Assembly (NCBI GenBank): GCA_905612235.1
Contig: CAJQRF010000003.1
Location: 27,594-91,593 of the forward strand
Length of the DNA stretch: 64,000 nt
From: an uncultured Pelagibacteraceae bacterium
GTDB taxonomy: Bacteria; Pseudomonadota; Alphaproteobacteria; Pelagibacterales; Pelagibacteraceae
Direction: 5' to 3'
The notes under the pieces are model-generated. The model searched no databases and was not told where the DNA came from. It saw only the letters and a program-made list of their open reading frames with translations. The translations under genes were made by a program, and so were the position numbers. Below, in pieces: positions 27,046 through 34,738 of the stretch. Position 1 is the stretch's first letter; every line of letters starts with the position of its first letter.

Positions 27046-28519
27046 GCTTAAAGAATATAAAATGTTTATTGATGGAGAGTGGATAGACTCTGAGAGTAAA
27101 AAAACATTTGAAACTTTAAATCCTGAAAATAATGAACCTTGGGCAAAAGTGCCTGAAGCAAGTGCTAAAGATGTCAATAAAGCTGTCAAAGCTGCACAAA
27201 AAGCTTTTGAAGGTGAGTGGCCTAAACTATTACCAAGAGAGCGAGGCAAGTTCCTAAGAGCAATAGGAAATCAGTTACGAGAAAATGCTGAACTATTAGG
27301 AAAAATTGAAACCATAGATACTGGAAAATTATTTAGGGAAACGAAAAAACAAGCAAACTATATTGCGGAGTATTATGATTACTATGCTGGAATGGCAGAT
27401 AAAGTTGAAGGCGCTGTTCTACCAATTGATAAACCAAATACTCAAGTAATAACAACTAGAATACCCATTGGAGTGATTGCTGCAATTATTCCTTGGAATT
27501 CCCAAATGCTTTTAACCGCAACAAAATTAGCGCCAGCATTAGCAATGGGCAATACTGTCGTAATTAAATCTTCAGAGTTAGCTCCTGCCGTAATGTTTGA
27601 ATTTGCAAAATTGATAGAAAAAACCGGTATCCCAAAAGGAGTTGTAAATGTTATTTCAGGTTTTGGTGACCCATGTGGAAAAGCTTTAACCACACATAAT
27701 CTAGTTGAAAAAATTGCCTTTACAGGAGGACCGGATGCCGCAAGAAATATAATTAGAAATTCTGCAGAAAATTTATCTGAAGTTAGCTTAGAACTTGGAG
27801 GCAAAAGTCCAGTTGCTGTTTTTGAAGACGCAGATCAAGAAAATGCAATTAATGGGATAACTGCTGGAATATTTGGCGCTAGTGGTCAAAGTTGTATTGC
27901 TGGTTCAAGATTATATATACAAAATAGTATTTATGATGAATTTTTAGATAAGTTGTCAATTCGTGCTGAAAAAATTAAGATTGGTGCGCCCATGAATGCT
28001 GATACAGAAATGGGGCCACTCAGTAATTTTAAGCAATTAGAAATAATAGAGAAAAATATCAAGCTTACTGTTGATCAAGGAGGAAAAATAAAATGTGGAG
28101 GTAAAAGGCATTCTTTTTCAAATAAAGGCTATTATTTTCCACCTACAATTATTGAATGTGAAAACCATAATCTTCCTGCTGCCGAAAATGAACTTTTTGG
28201 TCCAGTTCTTTCAGTAATGAAATTCAATGACGAAGCCGAAGTTGTGAATAAAATGAATGATAACCAGTATGGCTTATCTTCGGGTATTTACACAAAAGAT
28301 CTTGGTAGAGGCCTTAGAGTTTCAAAAGCAATTCGAGCAGGAATTACTTTTGTTAATACTTACAGATTAATTTCACCATCCGCACCTTTTGGTGGAATAA
28401 AAGATAGTGGTTACGGTAAAGAAGCTGGGGTTGAATCTATTAAGGATTATACAAGAGTAAAAACAGTTTGGTTCCATACTTCTGATAAACCAACCCAAGA
28501 TCCATTTTCAATGCGATAA
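27038..28519 (+). CDS. NAD(P)-dependent aldehyde dehydrogenase
   Basis: A 493-residue enzyme of the betaine/semialdehyde dehydrogenase type. Motifs: IPWNSQMLLTATKLAPALAM (cofactor strand), FTGGPDAARNI, SLELGGKSPV (catalytic Glu), GASGQSCIAGSR (catalytic Cys) and ENELFGPVLSVMKF with the C-terminal PFGGIKDSGYGKEAG. I choose the ATG at 27038, which overlaps the end of the hydrolase gene by eight bases; an in-frame TTG lies at 27029. Last gene of the monooxygenase operon; probably oxidises a semialdehyde formed after ring opening. Cofactor preference not assignable. Confidence 0.92.
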   Translation: MTKLKEYKMFIDGEWIDSESKKTFETLNPENNEPWAKVPEASAKDVNKAVKAAQKAFEGEWPKLLPRERGKFLRAIGNQLRENAELLGKIETIDTGKLFRETKKQANYIAEYYDYYAGMADKVEGAVLPIDKPNTQVITTRIPIGVIAAIIPWNSQMLLTATKLAPALAMGNTVVIKSSELAPAVMFEFAKLIEKTGIPKGVVNVISGFGDPCGKALTTHNLVEKIAFTGGPDAARNIIRNSAENLSEVSLELGGKSPVAVFEDADQENAINGITAGIFGASGQSCIAGSRLYIQNSIYDEFLDKLSIRAEKIKIGAPMNADTEMGPLSNFKQLEIIEKNIKLTVDQGGKIKCGGKRHSFSNKGYYFPPTIIECENHNLPAAENELFGPVLSVMKFNDEAEVVNKMNDNQYGLSSGIYTKDLGRGLRVSKAIRAGITFVNTYRLISPSAPFGGIKDSGYGKEAGVESIKDYTRVKTVWFHTSDKPTQDPFSMR

Positions 28520-28619
28520 AGGCAAATCAACCTTATAAATAAAAGAAATTTTCCCATTGAAAAATAAAGTCTAACAGTAAATACTCTATATATTAATAAT
28601 ATTATTAAAGAGGGGAAAT

Positions 28620-29801
28620 ATGAAAAAACTATTTATAGCTGCAATTATGTCTTTGTCATTATTATCGACAAGCACATTTGCAGAAATCAAAATGGGAATT
28701 ATTTTAGGATTTACTGGTCCTATTGAATCTCTAACTCCAGCAATGGCAGCCTCAGCAGAATTAGCTTTTAAAGAAGCTTCTGATTCAGGTTCTTTGCTAG
28801 GCGGAGAAACGATTAAACCTTTAAGAGCAGATTCAACTTGTGTTGATTCAGCTGCCGCAACTACTGCTGCAGAGGGATTAATTTCACAAGGAGTTGCTGC
28901 AATTATGGGAGCAGATTGTTCTGGTGTTACTGGAGCGATTGCAAGTAATGTTGCGGTACCAAAAGGTGTAGTTATGATTTCACCTTCAGCAACGTCACCT
29001 GGTTTAACTACATTAGATGATAAAGGTTTCTTTTTTAGAACAGCTCCATCTGATGCACGTGGTGGCCAAATTCTTGCTGACATTACTAAAGACAGAGGAA
29101 TTACAAGTGTTGCAATCACGTACACGAATAATGACTATGGCAAAGGTTTAGCTGATGTTTACACAGCAGCAGTAAAAGCTCATGGTATTAAAGTTACAAC
29201 AGTAGCGGCTCACGAAGATGGTAAAGCTGACTATAGCTCAGAAGTTGGAGTATTAGCTTCTGCAGGTGGAGATGCTGTTGCAGTGATTGGATATCTTGAC
29301 CAAGGTGGTAAAGGAATTATTCAAGGATCTTTAGATTCTGGTGCCTTTGATAAATTTATATTATCAGATGGTATGATTGGAGATGCTCTTACAGACACTT
29401 TTGGAAAAAGCTTAAACAAATCATTTGGTTCTTTACCAGGTTCGACAGGTAAAGGCGCTGGAGTGTTTAAAAAAGTTGGTAAAGCAGCTGGAATTGACTC
29501 TTCTGGTCCATACACTGGAGAATCATATGACGCAGCAGCTTTAATCGTACTTGCGATGCAAGCTGGTAATTCTGCTGACCGTGGTTCGATTGCTAAGAAT
29601 GTAATGGCTGTAGCTAATGGTCCGGGAACAAAAATCTATCCTGGTCAATTAAAAAAAGCTCTAGACCTTTTAGCTAAAGGAAAAGCAGTTGATTACGAAG
29701 GAGCAACTGGTGTTACCTTTACAGATGTTGGAGAAGCTGTTGGTTCTTTTTTAGAAAAAGAAGTTAAAGGCGGCAAGTTTAAAACTAAAACACAAAGATA
29801 A
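28620..29801 (+). CDS. Branched-chain-amino-acid-type (HAAT) substrate-binding protein
   Basis: A 393-residue periplasmic type-I binding protein with signal peptide (cleavage predicted after STFA near residue 21). The mature start EIKMGIILGFTGPIESLTPA and the Ala/Ser-rich VDSAAATTAAEGLISQ segment followed by MGADCSGVTGAIAS are typical of the LivJ/AmiC-like family. GAGGGGA precedes the ATG. No permease gene is adjacent; the livGFHM operon at 36296-40176, which has no binding protein of its own, is the nearest candidate partner. Ended by a strong terminator. Ligand unknown: amino acids, amides, urea-like or aromatic compounds are all carried by this family. Confidence 0.88.
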   Translation: MKKLFIAAIMSLSLLSTSTFAEIKMGIILGFTGPIESLTPAMAASAELAFKEASDSGSLLGGETIKPLRADSTCVDSAAATTAAEGLISQGVAAIMGADCSGVTGAIASNVAVPKGVVMISPSATSPGLTTLDDKGFFFRTAPSDARGGQILADITKDRGITSVAITYTNNDYGKGLADVYTAAVKAHGIKVTTVAAHEDGKADYSSEVGVLASAGGDAVAVIGYLDQGGKGIIQGSLDSGAFDKFILSDGMIGDALTDTFGKSLNKSFGSLPGSTGKGAGVFKKVGKAAGIDSSGPYTGESYDAAALIVLAMQAGNSADRGSIAKNVMAVANGPGTKIYPGQLKKALDLLAKGKAVDYEGATGVTFTDVGEAVGSFLEKEVKGGKFKTKTQR

Positions 29802-29804
29802 TAA

Positions 29805-29849
29805 TAAATTTATAAACCTCAGCGGTGAAAACTGCTGAGGTTTTTTTAT
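29805..29849. repeat. Copy 1 of a 45-bp terminator-containing repeat
   Basis: This 45-base segment recurs at 31441-31485 with one difference, in the hairpin loop (GAAA here, GCAA there). It includes the upstream TAAATTTATA, the whole stem-loop and the T-run. Similarity stops abruptly on both sides. Confidence 0.9.
29814..29847 (+). terminator. Rho-independent terminator after the binding-protein gene
   Basis: Stem of 12-13 bp: left arm 29815-29826 (core CCTCAGC), loop GAAA at 29827-29830, right arm 29831-29842, with one G-U pair, followed by a run of seven T from 29841. A GNRA tetraloop caps it. It starts 13 bases after the stop codon. Confidence 0.93.
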
Positions 29850-30006
29850 TTCATAAGTTTAATAAACTTAAATTTTTCTTACTTTTCTGGTCGATTTAAT
29901 TGAATTAATAAGATTATAATCTAAAATAGTGCTAATTTAACTTTCATCATAATTAAAAAATGAGTACAATTTCATTACTTGAAACTAATAATTAAAGAGG
30001 GAGATT

Positions 30007-31437
30007 ATGAATAAAATTAAAAGTAGAGATAGACGTCTTTATAACAAAGACCTAGCTCCTACTGACCCAAAAGACAAAACTTGGGGTTGGTTTGAAATCT
30101 TTAATGTTTGGGCAAACGATGTACAAAGTTTATTTGGTTATACTTTGGCTGCATCTTTGTTCTTAACATATGGATTAAACGGCTGGGCAGTGTTCTTAGC
30201 AATAATTCTTGCTGGGTTTTTTATAATGTGGTTAGTAAACCTTTCAGGAAAACCAAGTGTCAAACTTGGAATTCCTTACCCAGTATTTGCACGCGCAAGT
30301 ATGGGGGTTATTGGTGCAAACTTTCCGGCAATGGTAAGAGGTATTGTTGCAATGTTCTGGTATGGTGCTCAAACATATTTTGCATCTACAGCTGTTGCGC
30401 TTTTACTCACAAGTCTATCTGGATCAGATGGTGGAAGTGATGTCTTCTTAGGAATGAATGGCATCGACTGGATATCATTTATATTTGTTGCAGGTTTTCA
30501 AGTTTATTTATTCTGGCAAGGTATTGATCTTATCAGAAAATTTTTAAACTTTGCGGGTCCTGCAGTTTATGCTGTTATGATTGTTTTAATGTTAGTAATC
30601 TGGGCGAAAGCTGGCGGAAGCCTTCTTTCAGAGGTTGGTAATATTTTCTCTGGGGTTGGTAGTTACAGCGGTGGATCATTTGCTGCTTTCCTAGCAATTT
30701 TTGGAACTATGGTTGCATATTTTGCTGCTGTAGTAATTAATTTTGGTGACTTTTCAAGATTTGTAAAAAATGAAAAAGAAATGAGAAAAGGAAACCTTTG
30801 GGGTTTGCCTGGAAACATTTTCTTATTCTCTTTTATAGCTTTGATGGTTACTGCTGGAACAGTTTCAGTATTTGGAGAGGCTATAACTAGTCCTACAGAT
30901 ATGGTTGCCCGTGTTGGTAATCTAGGACTTACAGTTATTGCTGCTTTCGCATTCTTTGCGGCTACAATTGGAATCAATATGGTGGCAAACTTTATCCCAC
31001 CAGCTTATGACCTAGCAAATCTTATGCCAAGCAAGATCAACTTTAAAATGGGTGGTTTAATTACAGCCATAGTAGGTTTTGTTATTGGTGCATTATGGGT
31101 TTCATTTATAAGTAAAGTTGGAATGTTTCCTTTTGTAAATACACTAGGAGCTATTCTTGCGCCAGTTTATGGAATAATGATTGTTGATTATTACGTAATT
31201 AAAAAACAAAGAATTGACATTAATCAATTATTTTCTTCTAAAAAAGGCGGCAAGTATTACTACAATGACGGCTGGAACCAAAAAGCTTTCGTTGCTTGGG
31301 GTATAGCAGGTGTATTCTCAGTTCTTACTGTTTGGCATCCTTCACTATCAGGCTTAGGTGGTTATGCTTGGATAATTGGTGCAGCTCTTGGAACAGCTCT
31401 ACATCTTATACTTTCAGGGAAAAAAAGTAGAAGATAA
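30007..31437 (+). CDS. NCS1 family nucleobase/heterocycle permease
   Basis: A 476-residue membrane protein with about twelve helices of the nucleobase-cation-symport-1 family (cytosine, allantoin, hydantoin, uracil). Seen: the N-terminal cytoplasmic DPKDKTWGWFEIFNVWANDV, helix-1 SLFGYTLAASLFL, LGIPYPVFARASMGVIGANF and the later VVINFGDFSRFVKNEKEM, all typical. GAGGGAG precedes the ATG, and a TATAAT lies at 29915-29920. Position beside the monooxygenase operon suggests import of a nitrogen heterocycle, but it is transcribed as a single gene between two twin terminators. Substrate unknown. Confidence 0.9.
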   Translation: MNKIKSRDRRLYNKDLAPTDPKDKTWGWFEIFNVWANDVQSLFGYTLAASLFLTYGLNGWAVFLAIILAGFFIMWLVNLSGKPSVKLGIPYPVFARASMGVIGANFPAMVRGIVAMFWYGAQTYFASTAVALLLTSLSGSDGGSDVFLGMNGIDWISFIFVAGFQVYLFWQGIDLIRKFLNFAGPAVYAVMIVLMLVIWAKAGGSLLSEVGNIFSGVGSYSGGSFAAFLAIFGTMVAYFAAVVINFGDFSRFVKNEKEMRKGNLWGLPGNIFLFSFIALMVTAGTVSVFGEAITSPTDMVARVGNLGLTVIAAFAFFAATIGINMVANFIPPAYDLANLMPSKINFKMGGLITAIVGFVIGALWVSFISKVGMFPFVNTLGAILAPVYGIMIVDYYVIKKQRIDINQLFSSKKGGKYYYNDGWNQKAFVAWGIAGVFSVLTVWHPSLSGLGGYAWIIGAALGTALHLILSGKKSRR

Positions 31438-31440
31438 TAT

Positions 31441-31485
31441 TAAATTTATAAACCTCAGCGGTGCAAACTGCTGAGGTTTTTTTAT
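31441..31485. repeat. Copy 2 of a 45-bp terminator-containing repeat
   Basis: Matches 29805-29849 at 44 of 45 positions, by direct reading. The pair brackets the NCS1 permease gene and its promoter in direct orientation, about 1.6 kb apart. Confidence 0.9.
31450..31483 (+). terminator. Rho-independent terminator after the NCS1 permease gene
   Basis: Same stem as the 29814 terminator: left arm 31451-31462, loop GCAA at 31463-31466, right arm 31467-31478, then a T-run. It lies between convergent genes, and the left flank is AT-rich, so it may also work weakly for the leftward TauE gene. Confidence 0.92.
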
Positions 31486-31487
31486 AT

Positions 31488-32249
31488 CTAAAAATTACTA
31501 ATTACTTTAATAATTCCAAATATTGAGATAATAATAAGAAAATAAAAAACAAATTTTCTATAAGTTTCTTTCCTACTTTTAATAAATAACTTATTACCAA
31601 TGGCAATGCCTAATGGTAAAACGATAACTAACGGTATAGTTCTATAGATAGTTGTTAAATCTACAATTCCTCCAAAAAAACTTAAAATAAAAGCATAGAT
31701 GTCTGTTAAGAAAAACAAGGCAGCTAAAGAACCTCTTATAATGATCGGCTGAATATTAATGACAAGCAGAAAAACAGCTACTGGCATACCTCCTAACGTT
31801 GTGAGACTATTAATTGTTCCTGAGACCATCCCAGTAAAAATTCTAACTGGATTTATATTAAGTTTTTGATTTGAATATCCTTTCATTAAAATCATAGAAA
31901 AGAAAATAATGATTAAACAAATTGATAGATGAGTGACGTCAGGTGATAAAAATTTTAATAAATAAAGACCAATAGGAGAACCAATTATAATTCCAATCTG
32001 CATCTGAAAAACGAATTTCCAATCAATCTTATTCCAAATGTAAGGAATCATAAAAATACTTACTAAAACCTCTAAAATTAAAATTATAGGAACAATTTCT
32101 ATGGCTGGAAGTATGAATGAAAAGCCCGAAATACATACCGCAGAAAAACCAAAGCCATTAAACCCTCTGATTATTGAAGCGATAAATACTGTAAAAATAA
32201 TTATGGATACTTCAGTTATGCTTAACTGAAAATAAGATAAAAAATCCAT
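31488..32249 (-). CDS. TauE/SafE family membrane transporter
   Basis: A 253-residue membrane protein with about eight helices. The TauE/SafE N-terminal signature is visible as FIASIIRGFNGFGFSAVCIS, with the second repeat as VRIFTGMVSGTINSLTTLGG, followed by PVAVFLLVINIQP. The family moves sulfite, sulfoacetate or other organic anions across the inner membrane; many members are uncharacterised. The gene is downstream of an MFS transporter with a one-base gap, so the two are co-transcribed. It converges with the NCS1 permease gene across a terminator. Confidence 0.85.
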   Translation of the reverse strand: MDFLSYFQLSITEVSIIIFTVFIASIIRGFNGFGFSAVCISGFSFILPAIEIVPIILILEVLVSIFMIPYIWNKIDWKFVFQMQIGIIIGSPIGLYLLKFLSPDVTHLSICLIIIFFSMILMKGYSNQKLNINPVRIFTGMVSGTINSLTTLGGMPVAVFLLVINIQPIIIRGSLAALFFLTDIYAFILSFFGGIVDLTTIYRTIPLVIVLPLGIAIGNKLFIKSRKETYRKFVFYFLIIISIFGIIKVISNF

Positions 32250-32250
32250 T

Positions 32251-33420
32251 CTATTTTTTGCTTAATACGTCTGCTCTAAACGTTATGTAAACAGTAAGAA
32301 TTAAAAGAGGCAAACAAAACAAGTTCATCATTTTCCAACCTGTAAAACTTAACAATATTCCTGCTGATAAACTTGCTAATGCCATTGTAGAATATACAAT
32401 CAAATCATTCATTCCCTGTGCTCTAAATTTCTCTTCTTCATTATATGTTAAAACAACTAAACTAGTTCCTGAAATAAATAAGAAATTCCAACCTAATCCT
32501 AAAAACACCAACGAAACAAAATAATTTGCAAACGTTTGTTCAAGTAAACTTAAGATTATTGTCACTAAATAAAATATAACTCCTATGTACATTATATTAC
32601 TATGTCCAAACTTTTTAATTAAATGCCCTGTAATTAAAGAGGGTAGAAACATGGCTACTAGATGGAATTGAAGAACTATACCTGTTTTTTCTAAACTTAT
32701 TTTTTCCATCACGTGCATACTTAAAGGTGTAGCTGTCATTAAGCATGACATTACAGCATACGCAACCGCTGCTGCAGTTGCTGCTTGTAAAAATCTTGGC
32801 TGAAAAAGTATTTCAGAAAATTTTCGTCCACTATATTTATTATTAAAATCTACTTTTGCTTTTTCATTATCTTTATAAAAAAATAAAAGCATTGCTGGAA
32901 TAAAAGTAAAAACAGTGAGTAAAAGATAAGAACCAGCATATAAATGCTCAGGAATAAGATTTTTCGTATAATTTGCTAAAGTTAAAGCCATAAAGCCAGA
33001 AACGATTCCAGCTAACATTAAAATAGAAATAGCTTTTGTCGCTTGTTCTTTCTCTACACTTTCTGCTGCTGCAAAACGATATTGATGAGTAAATGCCATC
33101 CCCATACCAAGAACTAGACATGCAATACAAAATAAAATAAAGTTTTGTTGAGTGATAGCGAAAGCAGCTAGCAAAGTAGTCCCTGAACTTCCTAAAGCCG
33201 CAAAAATAAAACCTAATCTTCTACCTATTTTACTCATTATTTTTGAAGCAAAAATAGTAAAAATTGCAGTGCCAACAACTGATAAAGCTACGGGTAATGT
33301 GGATAAAGATTTTATAGAAGTAATTTGTGACCCAATAATTCCACCTAAAAAAACTGTAATAGCTGCATTTGTAAATCCAAAAATTTGACTAAGAACTAAC
33401 AAAGAAAGGTTTTTATTCAT
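32251..33420 (-). CDS. Major facilitator superfamily transporter
   Basis: A 389-residue MFS protein with about twelve helices. Seen: N-terminal LLVLSQIFGFTNAAITVFLG, the loop 2-3 motif FASKIMSKIGRRLGFIFAAL (MFS motif A-like) and the second-half counterpart LITGHLIKKFGHSNIMYIGV. Start placed at the ATG at 33420; an in-frame upstream start at 33441 would add seven residues. No Shine-Dalgarno is obvious. Its start lies just inside the open frame of a broken NCS2 permease remnant on the other strand. Substrate unknown. Co-transcribed with the TauE/SafE gene. Confidence 0.85.
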   Translation of the reverse strand: MNKNLSLLVLSQIFGFTNAAITVFLGGIIGSQITSIKSLSTLPVALSVVGTAIFTIFASKIMSKIGRRLGFIFAALGSSGTTLLAAFAITQQNFILFCIACLVLGMGMAFTHQYRFAAAESVEKEQATKAISILMLAGIVSGFMALTLANYTKNLIPEHLYAGSYLLLTVFTFIPAMLLFFYKDNEKAKVDFNNKYSGRKFSEILFQPRFLQAATAAAVAYAVMSCLMTATPLSMHVMEKISLEKTGIVLQFHLVAMFLPSLITGHLIKKFGHSNIMYIGVIFYLVTIILSLLEQTFANYFVSLVFLGLGWNFLFISGTSLVVLTYNEEEKFRAQGMNDLIVYSTMALASLSAGILLSFTGWKMMNLFCLPLLILTVYITFRADVLSKK

Positions 33421-33436
33421 TAATAAAACGATAAGT

Positions 33437-33574
33437 ATCAAATTTTCTCTATTACCTCAAGTTGTGGCACATATACCTATCTTTGGTATTAAGTTTAAGT
33501 TATTACTAACAACTGGATTAATTCCAGCTGGTTTTTTAGCATTTATTTTAAACGCTACACTTCCAAAAAAATAA
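33437..33574 (+). pseudogene. C-terminal remnant of an NCS2 (uracil-xanthine) permease gene
   Basis: On the plus strand the frame ending in TAA at 33572-33574 reads, over its last 45 or so codons, LPQVVAHIPIFG, KFKLLLTTGLIPAG and FLAFILNATLPKK. This is what the last two helices of NCS2 family permeases look like (LP ... S-G ... A..LN..LP). No start codon or upstream body remains; the frame runs into the 5' end of the oppositely oriented MFS gene. A terminator follows 16 bases later, as expected for a former gene end. I infer deletion of most of a permease gene. The similarity is from recognition, not a search. Confidence 0.55.
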
Positions 33575-33590
33575 TATTTTAAATTATAAA

Positions 33591-33618
33591 AACCTTGGCG
33601 ATTGAATCACCAAGGTTG
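33591..33618 (+). terminator. Terminator downstream of the NCS2 remnant
   Basis: Inverted repeat AACCTTGG (33591-33598) / CCAAGGTT (33610-33617), enclosing a further GAT/ATC pairing across a one-by-one mismatch, followed by GAGTTTTAAT. It sits between the permease remnant and guaB and probably marks the 3' end of the lost gene; it may also insulate guaB. Confidence 0.75.
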
Positions 33619-33676
33619 AGTTTTAATAATAAAAATAATTTACTTTTCTTTCATAAAAAAATGCTTATAGTTAAAT

Positions 33677-34738
33677 ATGGGCACTATTAAAGAAGCACTA
33701 ACATTCGATGACGTAACACTTGTCCCTCAATATTCTTCTGTACTTCCTTACGAAACAGTTACAAAAACTCAATTAAATAAAAATCTTAAGTTAAATATAC
33801 CTTTAATATCTTCAGCTATGGATACAGTAACTGAGTCTATAATGGCTTTAGCAATAGCAAAATTAGGGGGTTTAGGAATTATTCATAAAAATTTAACTCC
33901 TACAAAACAAGCCGAAGAAGTTAAAAAAGTCAAAAAAAATAATATGATTGTGGGTGCTGCTATTGGAACCAGTGACAAAGATATAGATAGAATTTATAAA
34001 TTATTAGAAACTAAAGTAGATTTAATTGTAGTAGATACGGCCCATGGTCACACTAAAAAAGTATTAAATACAATAAATACAATAAAAAAAATTTCAAATA
34101 ATTGCGTTATTTGCGCTGGAAATATAGCTACAGGTAAAGCTGCAAAATTCTTAGCGGACGCAGGAGCGGACATAGTTAAGGTGGGAATAGGACCTGGGTC
34201 AATTTGCACAACACGACTTGTTACAGGTATAGGGGTTCCTCAACTGAGTGCTGTTTTAGACGTTAAAAAGGCACTTGAGAATTATAAAACTAAGATTATT
34301 TCTGATGGAGGTATAAAATTTTCTGGAGATATTTCTAAAGCATTAGCGGCTGGAGCAGATGCAGTCATGATAGGTTCACTATTCTCAGGCACGACAGAAA
34401 GCCCAGGTAAAGTATTTAAACACAAAGGTATATTATATAAAAATTTTAGAGGAATGGGTTCTATAGGAGCTATGTCAGTAGGTTCAGCTGATAGATACTT
34501 TCAAAAAAAAACTAAAAATATTTCTAAATATGTTGCCGAAGGTGTTGAGGGAATTGTGAAATTCAAAGGTCCAGTAGGTAAAGTTATTTATCAGTTAGTT
34601 GGTGGGTTAAAATCTTCTATGGGATATATGGGTTCAAAAACAATTAAAGAATTACAAAAGAAGTGTGAGTTCGTAAAAATTACTAAAGCTGGTTTTTACG
34701 AAAGTATGGTTCACAATATTGATAAAATTAAAAAATAA
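33677..34738 (+). CDS. guaB: IMP dehydrogenase lacking CBS domains
   Basis: A 353-residue enzyme that oxidises IMP to XMP, the first step to GMP. Catalytic motifs: [29 protein letters not shown] (active cysteine C177), [21 protein letters not shown] and the flap [12 protein letters not shown] that identifies IMPDH rather than GMP reductase. Canonical IMPDH is about 490 residues; here the whole tandem CBS (Bateman) insert is missing, with the frame passing directly from [11 protein letters not shown] to MIVGAAIGT around residue 88. The C-terminus MVHNI also ends early. Its TAA overlaps the guaA ATG (TAATG). Loss of the Bateman domain implies loss of nucleotide feedback through that module. Confidence 0.93.
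   Translation: MGTIKEALTFDDVTLVPQYSSVLPYETVTKTQLNKNLKLNIPLISSAMDTVTESIMALAIAKLGGLGIIHKNLTPTKQAEEVKKVKKNNMIVGAAIGTSDKDIDRIYKLLETKVDLIVVDTAHGHTKKVLNTINTIKKISNNCVICAGNIATGKAAKFLADAGADIVKVGIGPGSICTTRLVTGIGVPQLSAVLDVKKALENYKTKIISDGGIKFSGDISKALAAGADAVMIGSLFSGTTESPGKVFKHKGILYKNFRGMGSIGAMSVGSADRYFQKKTKNISKYVAEGVEGIVKFKGPVGKVIYQLVGGLKSSMGYMGSKTIKELQKKCEFVKITKAGFYESMVHNIDKIKK

Noticed and set aside
28586-29125. 179-codon minus-strand ORF
   Set aside because: Antisense to the binding-protein gene; composition (Ala/Pro/Val-rich) is what the reverse frame of that gene would give.
30663-30977. 104-codon minus-strand ORF
   Set aside because: Antisense to the NCS1 permease, whose transmembrane pattern and motifs are clear.
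33677-34738. GMP reductase, suggested by the short length
   Set aside because: The flap (DRYF, AEGVEG) and coupling to guaA are those of IMP dehydrogenase; only the CBS module is missing.
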